Below are positions 1 to 9,528 of a stretch of DNA of 64,000 nt, piece by piece; position 1 is the stretch's first letter, and each line of letters begins with the position of its first letter. Source of the DNA: Opacimonas sp014872805 (GTDB lineage: Bacteria; Pseudomonadota; Gammaproteobacteria; Enterobacterales; Alteromonadaceae); assembly GCA_014872805.1 (NCBI GenBank), contig WKFN01000012.1, positions 277,970 through 341,969 of the forward strand. The letters are read 5' to 3'. The translations under genes and the position numbers were made by a program. The notes beneath the pieces are model-generated. The model was not told the origin of the DNA. It was given only the letters and a program-made list of their open reading frames with translations, and searched no databases.

Positions 1-921
1 CTTATACAGCTTGCGCATCATCCAATAGGTCAAACGTGACATTTTATATGCAGACAACATGGGACGTTTACACAACATTGCCTCAAGCGTCGCTGTACCA
101 GAGGTCAATAATACAAAATCAGATGCAATCATCACTGTTCGGGCATCGTCGCGAGTGATATTGATATCGTCCTGAGCGGGATAACTCGCAACCATCTGTT
201 GAATTTGAGCAAAACGGACTTCATTCACCGCAGGTATCAAGGCTTTAAGTTCTGGATGTTGTTTTTTTAACAGTTCAAATGTCGCCAAAAAGCTTGGCAA
301 CATACTCTTGATTTCACCTGCTCTTGAACCGGGTAATAGTGCTAAGATTGGATGGTTGTTGATAATTCCTAAAGACGCTCGTGCTTGTTGTTGATTTGGT
401 TCAAGAGGTATCTCATCCGCCATAGGATGACCAACAAAGGTGTAAGGATGCTGGTATTTTTGATAAATGGGGGTTTCAAATGGAAATAATCCGAGCACAT
501 GATGAGTGCTGGCGATGATTTTATGAATACGCTTTTCACGCCATGCCCAAATGGTCGGAGAAACGTAGTGTAGGGTTTGGATGTCATGTGATTTGGCAAA
601 TTTTGCCACGGGAAGGTTAAAATCTGGCGCATCCACTCCGATATACAAATCCGGAGCAAAATCCAAAATTTTCTGTTTCAACTCTTTGCGAATACCCAAC
701 AACCTAGGTAAATGTTTAATGACCTCGACCAAGCCCATAACCGATAGTTCATCCATATTAAACCAAGATTCAAGACCTTGTGCTTGACAGAGAGGACCAC
801 CGATTCCACACACTTTTAGATTAGTATCTGCCTCTCGAAGCTGCTTGAGCAAACGAGACGCAAGCATGTCGCCGGATGGTTCGGCGCAGACCAGGACAAT
901 TTTGCGCGAAAGGCTAGACAT
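1..921 (-). CDS. lpxB: Lipid-A-disaccharide synthase, 3' end outside window
   Basis: Glycosyltransferase that joins UDP-2,3-diacylglucosamine to lipid X to make the lipid A disaccharide at the inner face of the inner membrane. The reading frame starts at the ATG at 921 (MSSLSRKIVLVCAEPSGD) and stays open to the window edge, so about 307 residues are visible and the C-terminus is missing. The N-terminal AEPSGD motif, GVDAPDFN, SPTIWAWR and LLPGSRAGEI are family signatures. It follows lpxA by 13 bp in the same direction, as in the usual lpxA-lpxB order. No sign of damage in the visible part. Confidence 0.95.
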   Translation of the reverse strand, partial: MSSLSRKIVLVCAEPSGDMLASRLLKQLREADTNLKVCGIGGPLCQAQGLESWFNMDELSVMGLVEVIKHLPRLLGIRKELKQKILDFAPDLYIGVDAPDFNLPVAKFAKSHDIQTLHYVSPTIWAWREKRIHKIIASTHHVLGLFPFETPIYQKYQHPYTFVGHPMADEIPLEPNQQQARASLGIINNHPILALLPGSRAGEIKSMLPSFLATFELLKKQHPELKALIPAVNEVRFAQIQQMVASYPAQDDINITRDDARTVMIASDFVLLTSGTATLEAMLCKRPMLSAYKMSRLTYWMMRKLYK

Positions 922-934
922 TGTCAGATAGGGG

Positions 935-1705
935 CTAGCGGATAATGCCGCGATTAGGTTGGCTCAAAAACTCCACCATAATGTCTAATTCTGGAGTGGT
1001 TTGTGCCATCTCACGAATGGCTTCAAGCGCTTCTGCAACGGTTTTGTTTTGACGATAAATGGCTTTGTAAGCGCGTTTGATATTCAAAATCGCGTCACTA
1101 GAAAATCCGCGGCGTTTTAAACCTTCTGCATTGATACTTTGCGGAATATGTTTTAAACCATTAATCATTATGTAGGGTGGAACATCTCTTAAGATAACTG
1201 AACCACCACCAGTAAATGCATGAGAACCAATGTGACAAAACTGATGAACCGCTGTCATACCGCCAAGTATTACAAAATCACCAATGTGAACGTGCCCGGC
1301 CACAGTGGCATTGTTGGCAAAAATATTATTGTCACCCACCATGCAATCGTGCGCGAGGTGTGTGTTCACCATCATAAGGTTATTCGAACCAATTTGCGTC
1401 AATCCATTATCTTGCACCGTGCCCCGATGTACCGTACAAGACTCACGAAACACATTGTTGTCACCAATAATAAGACGCGTCTTTTCTTCTGCGTATTTTT
1501 TGTCTTGGCAGTCTTCGCCAATAGAGCAAAACTGAAAGAAGGTGTTGTAATTACCAATAACTGTGTCGCGCTTAATTACGACGTGTGATGTTAATGCACA
1601 ATTATCGCCAATAACAACGTTTTCACCTACATAACAAAATGGTCCAATTGAAACATTGGCACCAATCTGAGCACTTTTTTCAATAATCGCAGTAGAATGG
1701 ATCAC
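935..1705 (-). CDS. lpxA: UDP-N-acetylglucosamine acyltransferase
   Basis: First step of lipid A synthesis: transfers a 3-hydroxyacyl chain from acyl carrier protein to the 3-OH of UDP-GlcNAc in the cytoplasm. The 256-residue protein is normal length. It begins MIHSTAIIEKSAQIG and consists mainly of hexapeptide repeats that form a left-handed beta helix (roughly residues 5-185), followed by a helical C-terminal domain. The catalytic histidine lies in the segment VNTHLAHDC. It sits 4 bp after fabZ and 13 bp before lpxB, so the three are almost certainly co-transcribed. Confidence 0.97.
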   Translation of the reverse strand: MIHSTAIIEKSAQIGANVSIGPFCYVGENVVIGDNCALTSHVVIKRDTVIGNYNTFFQFCSIGEDCQDKKYAEEKTRLIIGDNNVFRESCTVHRGTVQDNGLTQIGSNNLMMVNTHLAHDCMVGDNNIFANNATVAGHVHIGDFVILGGMTAVHQFCHIGSHAFTGGGSVILRDVPPYIMINGLKHIPQSINAEGLKRRGFSSDAILNIKRAYKAIYRQNKTVAEALEAIREMAQTTPELDIMVEFLSQPNRGIIR

Positions 1706-1709
1706 TTTT

Positions 1710-2156
1710 TTATAATTCTCTCATTGCACACATAAAGTCTGAACTGCACACTAATTCACCATCGACAGTGGCAGAACCTTTGAACTTCCATATCCCACGA
1801 CGCTCTTTTATCAGTTCGACTGATAATTCCAACTTATCACCAGGCACTACAGGGCGTTTGAAACGCGCATTGTCTATGCCTGCGAATAAGTATAGCTTAC
1901 TCGTATCCGCCTCGCTTTTAAATCCTAGGATTCCGGCAGCTTGAGCAAGCGCTTCCAAAATTAACACCCCTGGAAAAATAGGCTGCCCAGGAAAGTGCCC
2001 GGTAAAACAAGGCTCATTAAAAGTGATGTTTTTGTAGGCTTTTATCGATTGACCAAGGGTATAATCAGTTACCCTATCAACTAATAAAAATGGGTATCTG
2101 TGTGGTAACAAATCCATAATTTCACGAATTTCAATCGTGTTTAACTCATTTGACAA
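1710..2156 (-). CDS. fabZ: (3R)-hydroxyacyl-ACP dehydratase FabZ, TTG start
   Basis: Dehydrates 3-hydroxyacyl-ACP in fatty acid elongation and competes with LpxA for hydroxymyristoyl-ACP. The hot-dog fold active-site segment GHFPGQPIFPGVLILEALAQ carries the catalytic His and Glu. No ATG lies upstream of the conserved part. I chose the TTG at 2156 because a GGAGT ribosome-binding site lies 6-7 bases before it (plus-strand 2163-2167) and the product, 148 residues starting SNELNTIEIREIMDLLPHRY, matches family length. A TTG at 2183 would add nine residues with no ribosome-binding site. lpxD, which normally precedes fabZ, is absent here. Confidence 0.93.
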   Translation of the reverse strand: MSNELNTIEIREIMDLLPHRYPFLLVDRVTDYTLGQSIKAYKNITFNEPCFTGHFPGQPIFPGVLILEALAQAAGILGFKSEADTSKLYLFAGIDNARFKRPVVPGDKLELSVELIKERRGIWKFKGSATVDGELVCSSDFMCAMREL

Positions 2157-2222
2157 AGTGGTACTCCATAGGGATAAATGCAAATGTGGGCAAAGATACC
2201 TGTAAAAGCGCCTAAAACAAAT

Positions 2223-2264
2223 CAGACCAAGCAGTTTATTTCCTTTTCAGGTCTGCTTGGTCTG
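2223..2264 (-). terminator. 12-bp perfect inverted repeat between skp and fabZ
   Basis: Arms CAGACCAAGCAG (2223-2234) and CTGCTTGGTCTG (2253-2264) pair perfectly around an 18-base loop. On the minus strand the hairpin lies 19 bases after the skp stop and is followed by the T-rich ATTTGTTTT, so a partial terminator is the simplest reading. It occupies the place where lpxD usually sits. Confidence 0.55.
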
Positions 2265-2283
2265 CCAATATTACAGTAATTGA

Positions 2284-2796
2284 TTAGTTTGCTTTGCTTA
2301 CGCGGTCAATCACTTTTTGTGAAATATCAAATTCAGGCTTGGCATACACAGCAGAACCAGCTTGTAATACCAAATCATAACCTTCGGCAGCTGCAATCGC
2401 GTCAATCGCCTGTTTAACCAAACCCAAAAGCTTGGTTTGCTCTTGTTGCTGACGAGCTTGAATCTGTTGCTGTAAAGGGTTAGCACGCTGTTGTAATTCA
2501 TTTTGGATAGCCATGATCTTTTCTTGTGATTCGGTCTTTTGTGCATCAGACATAGTAGGACCGTCACGACGCAACTTTTCTGCTTCGAATTGACCGTCGC
2601 TGCGCAACTTATCTAACTCAGCTAATTTAGGCTGAAACTCTTCGTTAATACTTTGAACAACGGCTTGAGTCTGTGGTAACGCTTGCAAAACACCTTGCAC
2701 GTCAACCACAGCAATTTTTTGGGCTAATGCACTGGTGCTGATTAAAGCTGTTGCAACTAATGCAAGTTTGATAAATGACTGAGATAATAGTTTCAA
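2284..2796 (-). CDS. skp: Periplasmic chaperone Skp/OmpH
   Basis: Holds unfolded outer-membrane proteins in the periplasm before delivery to the Bam complex. The 170-residue protein has a cleavable signal peptide ending about ALIS-TSALA-QK (residues 1-25), then a short beta segment IAVVDVQGVLQ and a long charged, Gln-rich helical hairpin (about residues 50-135) as in the jellyfish-shaped trimer. It lies 33 bp downstream of bamA in the same direction, the conserved bamA-skp order. A strong hairpin follows the gene. Confidence 0.93.
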   Translation of the reverse strand: MKLLSQSFIKLALVATALISTSALAQKIAVVDVQGVLQALPQTQAVVQSINEEFQPKLAELDKLRSDGQFEAEKLRRDGPTMSDAQKTESQEKIMAIQNELQQRANPLQQQIQARQQQEQTKLLGLVKQAIDAIAAAEGYDLVLQAGSAVYAKPEFDISQKVIDRVSKAN

Positions 2797-2829
2797 AAGA
2801 GACTCCTAGTATTTTGACTATATTTATAA

Positions 2830-5310
2830 TTAGAATGTTTGACCAATATTAAAGGTAAAAAACTTCGCATCATCACCTGGGCGTTCTTTCAAAGCTCTAG
2901 AAAAGCTGAACACTAAAGGTCCCATTGGTGAAATCCATTGTACAGATAAACCCGCTGAGCTTCTATACTCTTTCCAATCACTGTAATCAGCAATCGGATC
3001 ACTGTTTGCAGCAATGCTCAAGCCTTCGTACTGACTGTAGTCGAACTCGGTATCCCAGACATTACCCACATCAAAGAATAAGCTGGTTCTAACAGAACGA
3101 TCAAATTCAGTATCAACAAATGGAGTGGGTACAATCAGTTCTAATCCTGCAAGTGCCATCGCGTTACCACCTAAGCTGCGACGAGAAATAAAGAGTAAAT
3201 CATTCGCTGGATCCGTTGGTATACTGTTTCCTTCCGGAGTTGTGATAAAGGCATTCGACACTCGCTGAATGCCTCGAGGACCAACTGTGTTGTTCTCAAA
3301 ACCGCGCAGCGTATCCGAACCACCCGCAGTGAAGTTTTCAGTGAACGGTAAGATCTGCTCCACTCCATTGACATCACCGTAACCATTACCATAGCCTAAA
3401 CGGGCGCGGGCTAAGACTGTCCAACGCTGATTACGAGTAAGTGGGAAATAAAACTTGGTATCCAAAATCGTTTTAAAATATTTCACATCGGAGTTAGGGG
3501 TTGTGACGCTAAACGATGCACGTTGTGAAGAACCATCCGATGGGAATACACCACGATTCAACGTATTGCGGATCCAAGATACTGATGCTTGTAAGCTATC
3601 ATATTTAATGGGCGCATCTGGGTCGTTTATATCTTCGAATTGGGAATAGAAACGATCCGTTTGTTCATAACTAAAGCGATTGAATAACTCGACATTGGCA
3701 TACGTTAAACCAAAGTTAATGCGATTCACTGCATTGATTGGATAACCTAGGTTTGCCCCAATCGCAAATTGCTTTGAGTTATAACTGACTACATTGAAGT
3801 CAGAACCATCGAATTCTGAATAACTTACGCTGCCACCTAATGATATCCCATCAATTGTAAAATATGGGTCTGTGTAATTCAGCGCAATGGATTGCTGATA
3901 CGATACTGTGTTGATATTAATACCAACACGTTTACCCGTTCCTAAGAAATTATCTTGTTGAATACCCGCTTGTAAACTCAACTTCGTTCTATCCCCGTAA
4001 CCAATACCTGCATTGAATGAGCCTGCAGGTTGTTCTTTAACAGAGAAATTCACATCTACTTGATCATCTTGGCCAGGTAAACGCACAGTATCAAACTCAA
4101 CTTCTTCCATATAAGTTAAACGAGAGAGTTGATTTTTAGATACTTCTAACGATTGATTAGATAACCACGCCCCTTCCATCTGTGTAACGTTTTGGCGCAG
4201 TACTTCGTCTGCCGTAACGAGATTGCCTTCAAAATTGATTCGACGAACATAAATACGTTTACCCGGGTCAACGGATACAGTTAGTTTCACCGTATTATCT
4301 TCGTCATTAATCTCTGGGATGGTAGTCACATTTGGATAAGCATATCCGAATCGACCCAAAAACTTACTGACAAATTCTTCTGCAAACGTCACTTGAGCTT
4401 GGTTATATAAGATATCTTGGCGCAGTGGTAAGAATGCTTTTAAGTGTTCCTCTTGTCCAATCAAGTCACCAATAATATCCACTTCCGATACCGTGTACTT
4501 TTCACCTTCACTGACATTAAGTGTGATATAAATACCGTCTTTCTCTGGCGTCATTGCAACTTGGGTTGAATCGATCGAAAAACGTAAATAACCACGGTCC
4601 ATGTAGTAGCTGGTGATGCTTTCCATATCCGAGGATAGCGTTTGCTTTTGATAACGCGTTTCCGCCATAAAATTCCACCATGGCGCACCAAACTTTAATT
4701 CCATCTGGTCAAAGAGTTCTTGATCAGAAAAAATGTCATTACCTACAATATTAATTTGTTTGATTTTGGCCGCATCGCCCTCTTCAAACAATATTTTTAG
4801 ATCAACTCGATTACGTGGCAGTGGAGTAATGATAGCACTGACGTCAGCAGTGTACTTACCAATGCTATAGTAAAAGTCTTTCAGACCATTTTCGATGGAA
4901 GTCAGAACCGTTTTGTCAAGTGGTTCCCCGACGATGATGTTAGAGCCTTGCAAGCTCTCTTGCAATTGCTCATCTTTGATATCGTCGTTCCCTTCAAAGA
5001 TGATGTTAGAAATTGTGGGACGTTCTTTAACTACAATCAGCAGAGTATCACCATCGCGCAGTACTTCGATATTCTCAAAGTGAGTGGATGAATACAAAGA
5101 ACGGATTAATTGCGTCACCCGGAAGGGAGTAATTCGGTCGCCAACTTGCACAGGTACGTAGGTTAACGCAGCACCCAAAGCAACACGCTGTAAACCTTGT
5201 ATACGAATATCATCAATGATGAACTCATTAGCACTATTGCTCGACTGAGCCACGGCAATCTGACTGAAAAAAACTAAGGCGATTGCACTGAAAAAATGTC
5301 TACACTTCAT
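2830..5310 (-). CDS. bamA: Outer membrane protein assembly factor BamA
   Basis: Central subunit of the Bam complex, inserting beta-barrel proteins into the outer membrane. The 826-residue protein starts with a signal peptide (residues 1-21, ending SQIAVA), followed by five POTRA repeats (about 28-430) and a 16-strand barrel. The L6 loop motif appears as TLRGFE in place of the more common VRGF/VRGY. It ends in a C-terminal Phe (FNIGQTF), the outer-membrane signature. It lies 63 bp downstream of rseP, matching the conserved rseP-bamA-skp order. Confidence 0.97.
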   Translation of the reverse strand: MKCRHFFSAIALVFFSQIAVAQSSNSANEFIIDDIRIQGLQRVALGAALTYVPVQVGDRITPFRVTQLIRSLYSSTHFENIEVLRDGDTLLIVVKERPTISNIIFEGNDDIKDEQLQESLQGSNIIVGEPLDKTVLTSIENGLKDFYYSIGKYTADVSAIITPLPRNRVDLKILFEEGDAAKIKQINIVGNDIFSDQELFDQMELKFGAPWWNFMAETRYQKQTLSSDMESITSYYMDRGYLRFSIDSTQVAMTPEKDGIYITLNVSEGEKYTVSEVDIIGDLIGQEEHLKAFLPLRQDILYNQAQVTFAEEFVSKFLGRFGYAYPNVTTIPEINDEDNTVKLTVSVDPGKRIYVRRINFEGNLVTADEVLRQNVTQMEGAWLSNQSLEVSKNQLSRLTYMEEVEFDTVRLPGQDDQVDVNFSVKEQPAGSFNAGIGYGDRTKLSLQAGIQQDNFLGTGKRVGININTVSYQQSIALNYTDPYFTIDGISLGGSVSYSEFDGSDFNVVSYNSKQFAIGANLGYPINAVNRINFGLTYANVELFNRFSYEQTDRFYSQFEDINDPDAPIKYDSLQASVSWIRNTLNRGVFPSDGSSQRASFSVTTPNSDVKYFKTILDTKFYFPLTRNQRWTVLARARLGYGNGYGDVNGVEQILPFTENFTAGGSDTLRGFENNTVGPRGIQRVSNAFITTPEGNSIPTDPANDLLFISRRSLGGNAMALAGLELIVPTPFVDTEFDRSVRTSLFFDVGNVWDTEFDYSQYEGLSIAANSDPIADYSDWKEYRSSAGLSVQWISPMGPLVFSFSRALKERPGDDAKFFTFNIGQTF

Positions 5311-5373
5311 TAACTGTTATTCTTCCTAGACGAATTATTGTTATTGTATGGAATTGCGTGTCTAAGCGCAAAA

Positions 5374-6723
5374 TTATGTCAGTCTCATGATGTCGTTAAA
5401 TATCGCGATTGACATAAATGTAAATAATATCGCTGCGCCAACGCGCAGGCATTTTTCTTGAGTTTCTTCGGATAACGGCTTACCACGTAGCCATTCAATG
5501 ATGAAGAACATCAAATGCCCCCCATCTAACATGGGCAACGGAAGCAAGTTTAAAATTCCTAAATTCACACTTATCAATGCCAAAAAGCTCAAAAAGTACA
5601 CAAAACCGATACTCGCACTGGCTCCGGCACCTTGTGCAATACCGACTGGACCACTCAATGACTCTACTGCCACATCACCGGTAAATAATTTACCCAACAT
5701 TGATATACTTAAGCTCATCAGACGACCAGTGCGATCAATCCCAGCGACCACGGCATCAAAAAAGCCATATTGCTTAGTCAATACATAGTCACTGCGTTCA
5801 CCATCCAGTGTTGGGGTCACTCCGAGTAAACCAATCTCACCTTGCGGCGTTTCCCGGCGGTCGAGAATAGCATCGAGCTCGTACAATACCGAATTTCTTG
5901 CAATGGTTATGGTTACGCCTTCACCTGGACGCGCTTTAATCATCGCAACTGTTTGTTCCCAATTGTCTAAAAGAGTTCCATCTATTTTCAGGATTTTATC
6001 CCCTGGCTTGAGTCCAGCCCTTGCCGCAGCAGAGTTAGGGGCAATGGTTCCGATAATATTTAGCACTTTGGGTTGAGCAGGATTTATACCAAATTGGGTA
6101 AGCGGCATCGTTTCAGCATCGTCTAAACGCCATTGATTTAGCCCTATTCGGTACGTGTGTTCACCTCCATCATGCGCAATCACCATAAATAAATGACTGT
6201 GACCTAAGGTAGCCAACAACTCATAATTGACCGCTTGCCAATCGAGAGTTTTATGGTTATTGATGGAAACGATTTCGCCATCGTTTGGTAGATTTGCTTG
6301 CGCTGCAATGGAGTTAGGAATGATCTCGCCTATCTTGGGCTTTAACACCGACACACCAAGCATAAACATGAATGCCAAGACGATCACTGCAAAGATAAAA
6401 TTCACCACTGGCCCTGCTGACACAATAGCAAACCGCTGCCAAACGGTTTTTTGATTGAATGATTCATGTCGTTGTTCTGGTGACACCGGATCTACCCGCT
6501 CATCCAACATTTTGACATAACCACCTAACGGAATTGCAGCGATTGCAAACTCAGTGCCGTGCTTATCGTAGCGTGACCAAATGATTTTGCCAAAGCCAAT
6601 GGAAAAGCGCAGTACTTTTACCCCACACCAACGTGCGACAATGAAATGTCCCCACTCATGCACCGCAACCAAAATGCCCAAAGCAACGATAAACGAGGCA
6701 ATATTCCAAATAATATCTAGCAT
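5374..6723 (-). CDS. rseP: Site-2 zinc metalloprotease RseP
   Basis: Intramembrane protease that cuts the anti-sigma factor RseA after DegS, releasing sigma-E, and clears signal-peptide remnants. The 449-residue protein has the zinc site HEWGH at residues 22-26 in the first membrane helix, two PDZ domains in the periplasmic loop (about 115-190 and 210-290), and the third zinc ligand region LLPLPMLDGGH near residue 400 before the last helices. It overlaps the end of dxr by 7 bp, so the two are translationally linked. Confidence 0.96.
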   Translation of the reverse strand: MLDIIWNIASFIVALGILVAVHEWGHFIVARWCGVKVLRFSIGFGKIIWSRYDKHGTEFAIAAIPLGGYVKMLDERVDPVSPEQRHESFNQKTVWQRFAIVSAGPVVNFIFAVIVLAFMFMLGVSVLKPKIGEIIPNSIAAQANLPNDGEIVSINNHKTLDWQAVNYELLATLGHSHLFMVIAHDGGEHTYRIGLNQWRLDDAETMPLTQFGINPAQPKVLNIIGTIAPNSAAARAGLKPGDKILKIDGTLLDNWEQTVAMIKARPGEGVTITIARNSVLYELDAILDRRETPQGEIGLLGVTPTLDGERSDYVLTKQYGFFDAVVAGIDRTGRLMSLSISMLGKLFTGDVAVESLSGPVGIAQGAGASASIGFVYFLSFLALISVNLGILNLLPLPMLDGGHLMFFIIEWLRGKPLSEETQEKCLRVGAAILFTFMSIAIFNDIMRLT

Positions 6724-7904
6724 TTGGTAAGCCTTTGTATCGTCTCAGTAGCCAGTGAGCGCGCTTGTTCATCGAGTGCGATAACTTCATCCAATGAATG
6801 CGCAGACAAATGTGGGGCTTTGGCCAATACTTGTTCATTGATGCGTGTTATGTCGGTAAAGCCAATCACGTGATGTAAAAATGCCGCAACAGCTACTTCA
6901 TTACTTGCATTGATGAATGTACAGGCCGTTTGCCCCTGTTCTGCAGCAGCAAGGGTTAAATACAAATTCGGATAGCGCTCTTGGCAAGGCGTTGCAAACG
7001 TAAAATCATCAAGTTGCGAAAAGTCTAATGGTGCAACGCCTGAGTCAATTCTTTCAGGATAAGCTAACGCATGTGCAATGGGGGTACGCATATCAGGATT
7101 ACCCATTTGCGCGATGACAGAGCCGTCACAATATTGAACCATAGAATGAATAACTGACTGGGGGTGAAGCACAATTTGAATATCATCGTTGCTCAGACCA
7201 AATAACCACTTTGCTTCAATGAATTCTAAGCCTTTATTCATCATGGTCGCCGAGTCTACTGATATTTTTTGCCCCATATCCCAGTTTGGATGGGCACAGG
7301 CTTGTTCAGGGGTAATCGTATCGAAACTATCTAAAGAGCGAGTGAGAAACGGTCCACCTGAGCCTGTAAGTAATACTTTGTGGATACCGCTTTGTATCAA
7401 GTCACCATAGGCAAATTCTTTTGGTAAGCACTGAAAAATGGCATTGTGTTCACTATCAATTGGTAAAATCGTCGCCCCTGATTGCGCTGCAGCATCCATC
7501 AATAAAGCGCCGGACATTACCAAAGACTCTTTGTTCGCTAATAAGAGAGTTTTTCCAGCTTGAACGGCAGCCATACTCGTTTTAAGTCCAGCACCACCAA
7601 CTATGGCTGCCATGACTTTGGTAACGGATGCATGCTGTACGGCGGCTATCGCCGCTGATTCGCCAAATGCGATCTCACCTGAGAAGCCAATATGCTTAGC
7701 GTATGCACAAGCTGACTCATAAACACTCTCATCGTGTAATACGGCTATTGAGGCATGACACGCAAGTGCATCATCAAGCAATTGAGAATATTGGGCGTTC
7801 GCTGTCAGTGCAAAAACTTGATAGCGTTTTGGATGTCGCTTTACAACATCTATGGTGCTTTGCCCAATAGAACCTGTCGCCCCAAGGATAACAAGGGTAT
7901 CCAT
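6717..7904 (-). CDS. dxr: 1-deoxy-D-xylulose 5-phosphate reductoisomerase
   Basis: Converts DXP to methylerythritol 4-phosphate with NADPH, the committed step of the MEP isoprenoid pathway. The 395-residue protein starts MDTLVILGATGSIGQS, the NADPH-binding Rossmann motif. Metal and substrate segments include PIDSEHNAIFQ and SVDSATMMNKGLE. I chose the ATG at 7904 because it shares one base with the cdsA stop (TGATG) and puts the Rossmann motif at the N-terminus; an ATG at 7916 in the same frame is possible. The 3' end overlaps rseP by 7 bp. Confidence 0.96.
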   Translation of the reverse strand: MDTLVILGATGSIGQSTIDVVKRHPKRYQVFALTANAQYSQLLDDALACHASIAVLHDESVYESACAYAKHIGFSGEIAFGESAAIAAVQHASVTKVMAAIVGGAGLKTSMAAVQAGKTLLLANKESLVMSGALLMDAAAQSGATILPIDSEHNAIFQCLPKEFAYGDLIQSGIHKVLLTGSGGPFLTRSLDSFDTITPEQACAHPNWDMGQKISVDSATMMNKGLEFIEAKWLFGLSNDDIQIVLHPQSVIHSMVQYCDGSVIAQMGNPDMRTPIAHALAYPERIDSGVAPLDFSQLDDFTFATPCQERYPNLYLTLAAAEQGQTACTFINASNEVAVAAFLHHVIGFTDITRINEQVLAKAPHLSAHSLDEVIALDEQARSLATETIQRLTKC

Positions 7905-8767
7905 CACGCCATCCATACCACGTAACAAAAAGCAAACACCGGGAACGCGGCAGTTAGGCTATCAATTCGATCTAAGACTCCACCATGTCCAGGCAATAGC
8001 CGACCACTGTCTTTGATGCCAGCACAGCGTTTGAACATAGACTCGTTCAAATCTCCCATGGCGGATATACCCACTGTCACAATACCGATAATAATATGTA
8101 AGCTGATGCGAGCTGGCTCAACTTGATAATGCATGGCGGCAAAGGCAATAATTGCAAGTGAAGCCACAACCCCGCCAGCTAAACCTTCATAGGTTTTACC
8201 CGGGGATACATTAGGACGAAGTTTAGTGCGACCAAATTTTACCCCAACAAAAAATGCACCAATGTCCGCAGCCCACACAATCCCTAAGACATAAAAGATC
8301 AATGAGGCACCATAAAATGGGTCAATTTCAAATAAGCTGGTACGCAAAGCAACTATCGCTACCCAAGTTGGGACCAAAGTAAACACCCCAAAAATATTGC
8401 GGATTAAATTAGAGCGTTGCCAGAAGTGACTGTATTTGGGGTACAAAATAATCATAACAACTGAGTACAGCCACCACAAAATAGCCACACCCAAAGTGCC
8501 AAAATACAATGGGTGTAGGTCGTTTTGCTGCCATATAGCTTCTGAAGGCACCACAATACTAAGGATCAAACAAATGGTTGTTATGAGAAGGGTAAAAAAG
8601 AGTTTCATACGGCGCTGAATCAGCCCGGACATATTACCCCATTCGTATGCGCCTAATCCCATGACAAAGACGACTGCATACTGAAAATATTCAATCGGTA
8701 AAAATAAAATCGCTCCTAACGCACATGGCGCAAGGATCAAAGCCGTCATAATCCGCTGTTTTAGCAT
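7904..8767 (-). CDS. cdsA: Phosphatidate cytidylyltransferase
   Basis: Inner-membrane enzyme making CDP-diacylglycerol from phosphatidate and CTP, the precursor of all phospholipids. The 287-residue protein has about eight hydrophobic segments and the family signature near the C-terminus, KDSGRLLPGHGGVLDRIDS, which carries metal-binding aspartates. It overlaps uppS by 7 bp and dxr by 1 bp, forming the conserved uppS-cdsA-dxr-rseP chain that couples lipid and isoprenoid synthesis to envelope assembly. Confidence 0.96.
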   Translation of the reverse strand: MLKQRIMTALILAPCALGAILFLPIEYFQYAVVFVMGLGAYEWGNMSGLIQRRMKLFFTLLITTICLILSIVVPSEAIWQQNDLHPLYFGTLGVAILWWLYSVVMIILYPKYSHFWQRSNLIRNIFGVFTLVPTWVAIVALRTSLFEIDPFYGASLIFYVLGIVWAADIGAFFVGVKFGRTKLRPNVSPGKTYEGLAGGVVASLAIIAFAAMHYQVEPARISLHIIIGIVTVGISAMGDLNESMFKRCAGIKDSGRLLPGHGGVLDRIDSLTAAFPVFAFCYVVWMA

Positions 8768-9522
8768 TGTACCTGTTCCGCAATTTTGCCGAACCGGCGC
8801 TGTCGTTGTTGATAGTTCTGTACGGCATTGGAGAAAGTTTGCTCATTAAAATCAGGCCATAGCGTCTCAGTAAAATAGAGCTCAGCATAGGCACATTGCC
8901 ACAGAAGAAAATTTGAAATGCGTTGCTCACCACCCGTGCGAATTAATAAATCAAGTTCAGGCACATGAGCAAAGGCGGTTTGTTGGTTAAAGGTGGCCTC
9001 ATTGATATCAGATGGTTGTAAAGTGCCCTCATTGATTCGAGTTTGTATGCGTTTTGTGGTCTCTACTATGTCCCAACGGCCGCCGTAGTTAGCAGCAATA
9101 TTAAGGCATAATCCAGAATTATCTGCAGTCAATGCTTCTGCTTTGCGGATTCGATCCACCAAAGCTTCATCAAACGCTGACAAGTCACCAATGACTTTTA
9201 GACGAACGTTGTTCTTGTGGAGTTTTTTGACTTCGCTGTTTAACACTAACTTAAATAGCTCCATCAACACAAAGACTTCCTCTTCGGGGCGTTTCCAGTT
9301 TTCAGAACTGAATGCAAATAACGTCAAAGCGGGTATATTGTGCCTGCGCGCAAAACTCACTGATGCACGAACGGCATCTACTCCCGCTTTGTGCCCAAAA
9401 GTGCGCAACTTCCCTTGTTGCTGAGCCCAACGTCCGTTGCCATCCATTATAATGGCAACGTGTCTAGGCATCTTAGCTGTATCCATATTTATTATGGGTT
9501 CTTCCTTGGCAAACAACTTCAT
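8761..9522 (-). CDS. uppS: Undecaprenyl diphosphate synthase
   Basis: cis-Prenyltransferase that builds the C55 carrier lipid for peptidoglycan and O-antigen from farnesyl diphosphate and isopentenyl diphosphate. The 253-residue protein has the conserved catalytic segment HVAIIMDGNGRWA near residue 21 and the C-terminal DLLIRTGGEQRISNFL and YAELYF motifs. Start choice is uncertain between the ATG at 9522 (253 residues, like E. coli) and one at 9486; neither has a strong ribosome-binding site. It lies 6 bp after frr. Confidence 0.96.
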   Translation of the reverse strand: MKLFAKEEPIINMDTAKMPRHVAIIMDGNGRWAQQQGKLRTFGHKAGVDAVRASVSFARRHNIPALTLFAFSSENWKRPEEEVFVLMELFKLVLNSEVKKLHKNNVRLKVIGDLSAFDEALVDRIRKAEALTADNSGLCLNIAANYGGRWDIVETTKRIQTRINEGTLQPSDINEATFNQQTAFAHVPELDLLIRTGGEQRISNFLLWQCAYAELYFTETLWPDFNEQTFSNAVQNYQQRQRRFGKIAEQVQC

Positions 9523-9528
9523 GTTGGG

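Noticed and set aside
1220..1588. 122-residue plus-strand open frame opposite lpxA
   Set aside because: Shadow of the hexapeptide-repeat coding strand; low-complexity, with no family pattern.
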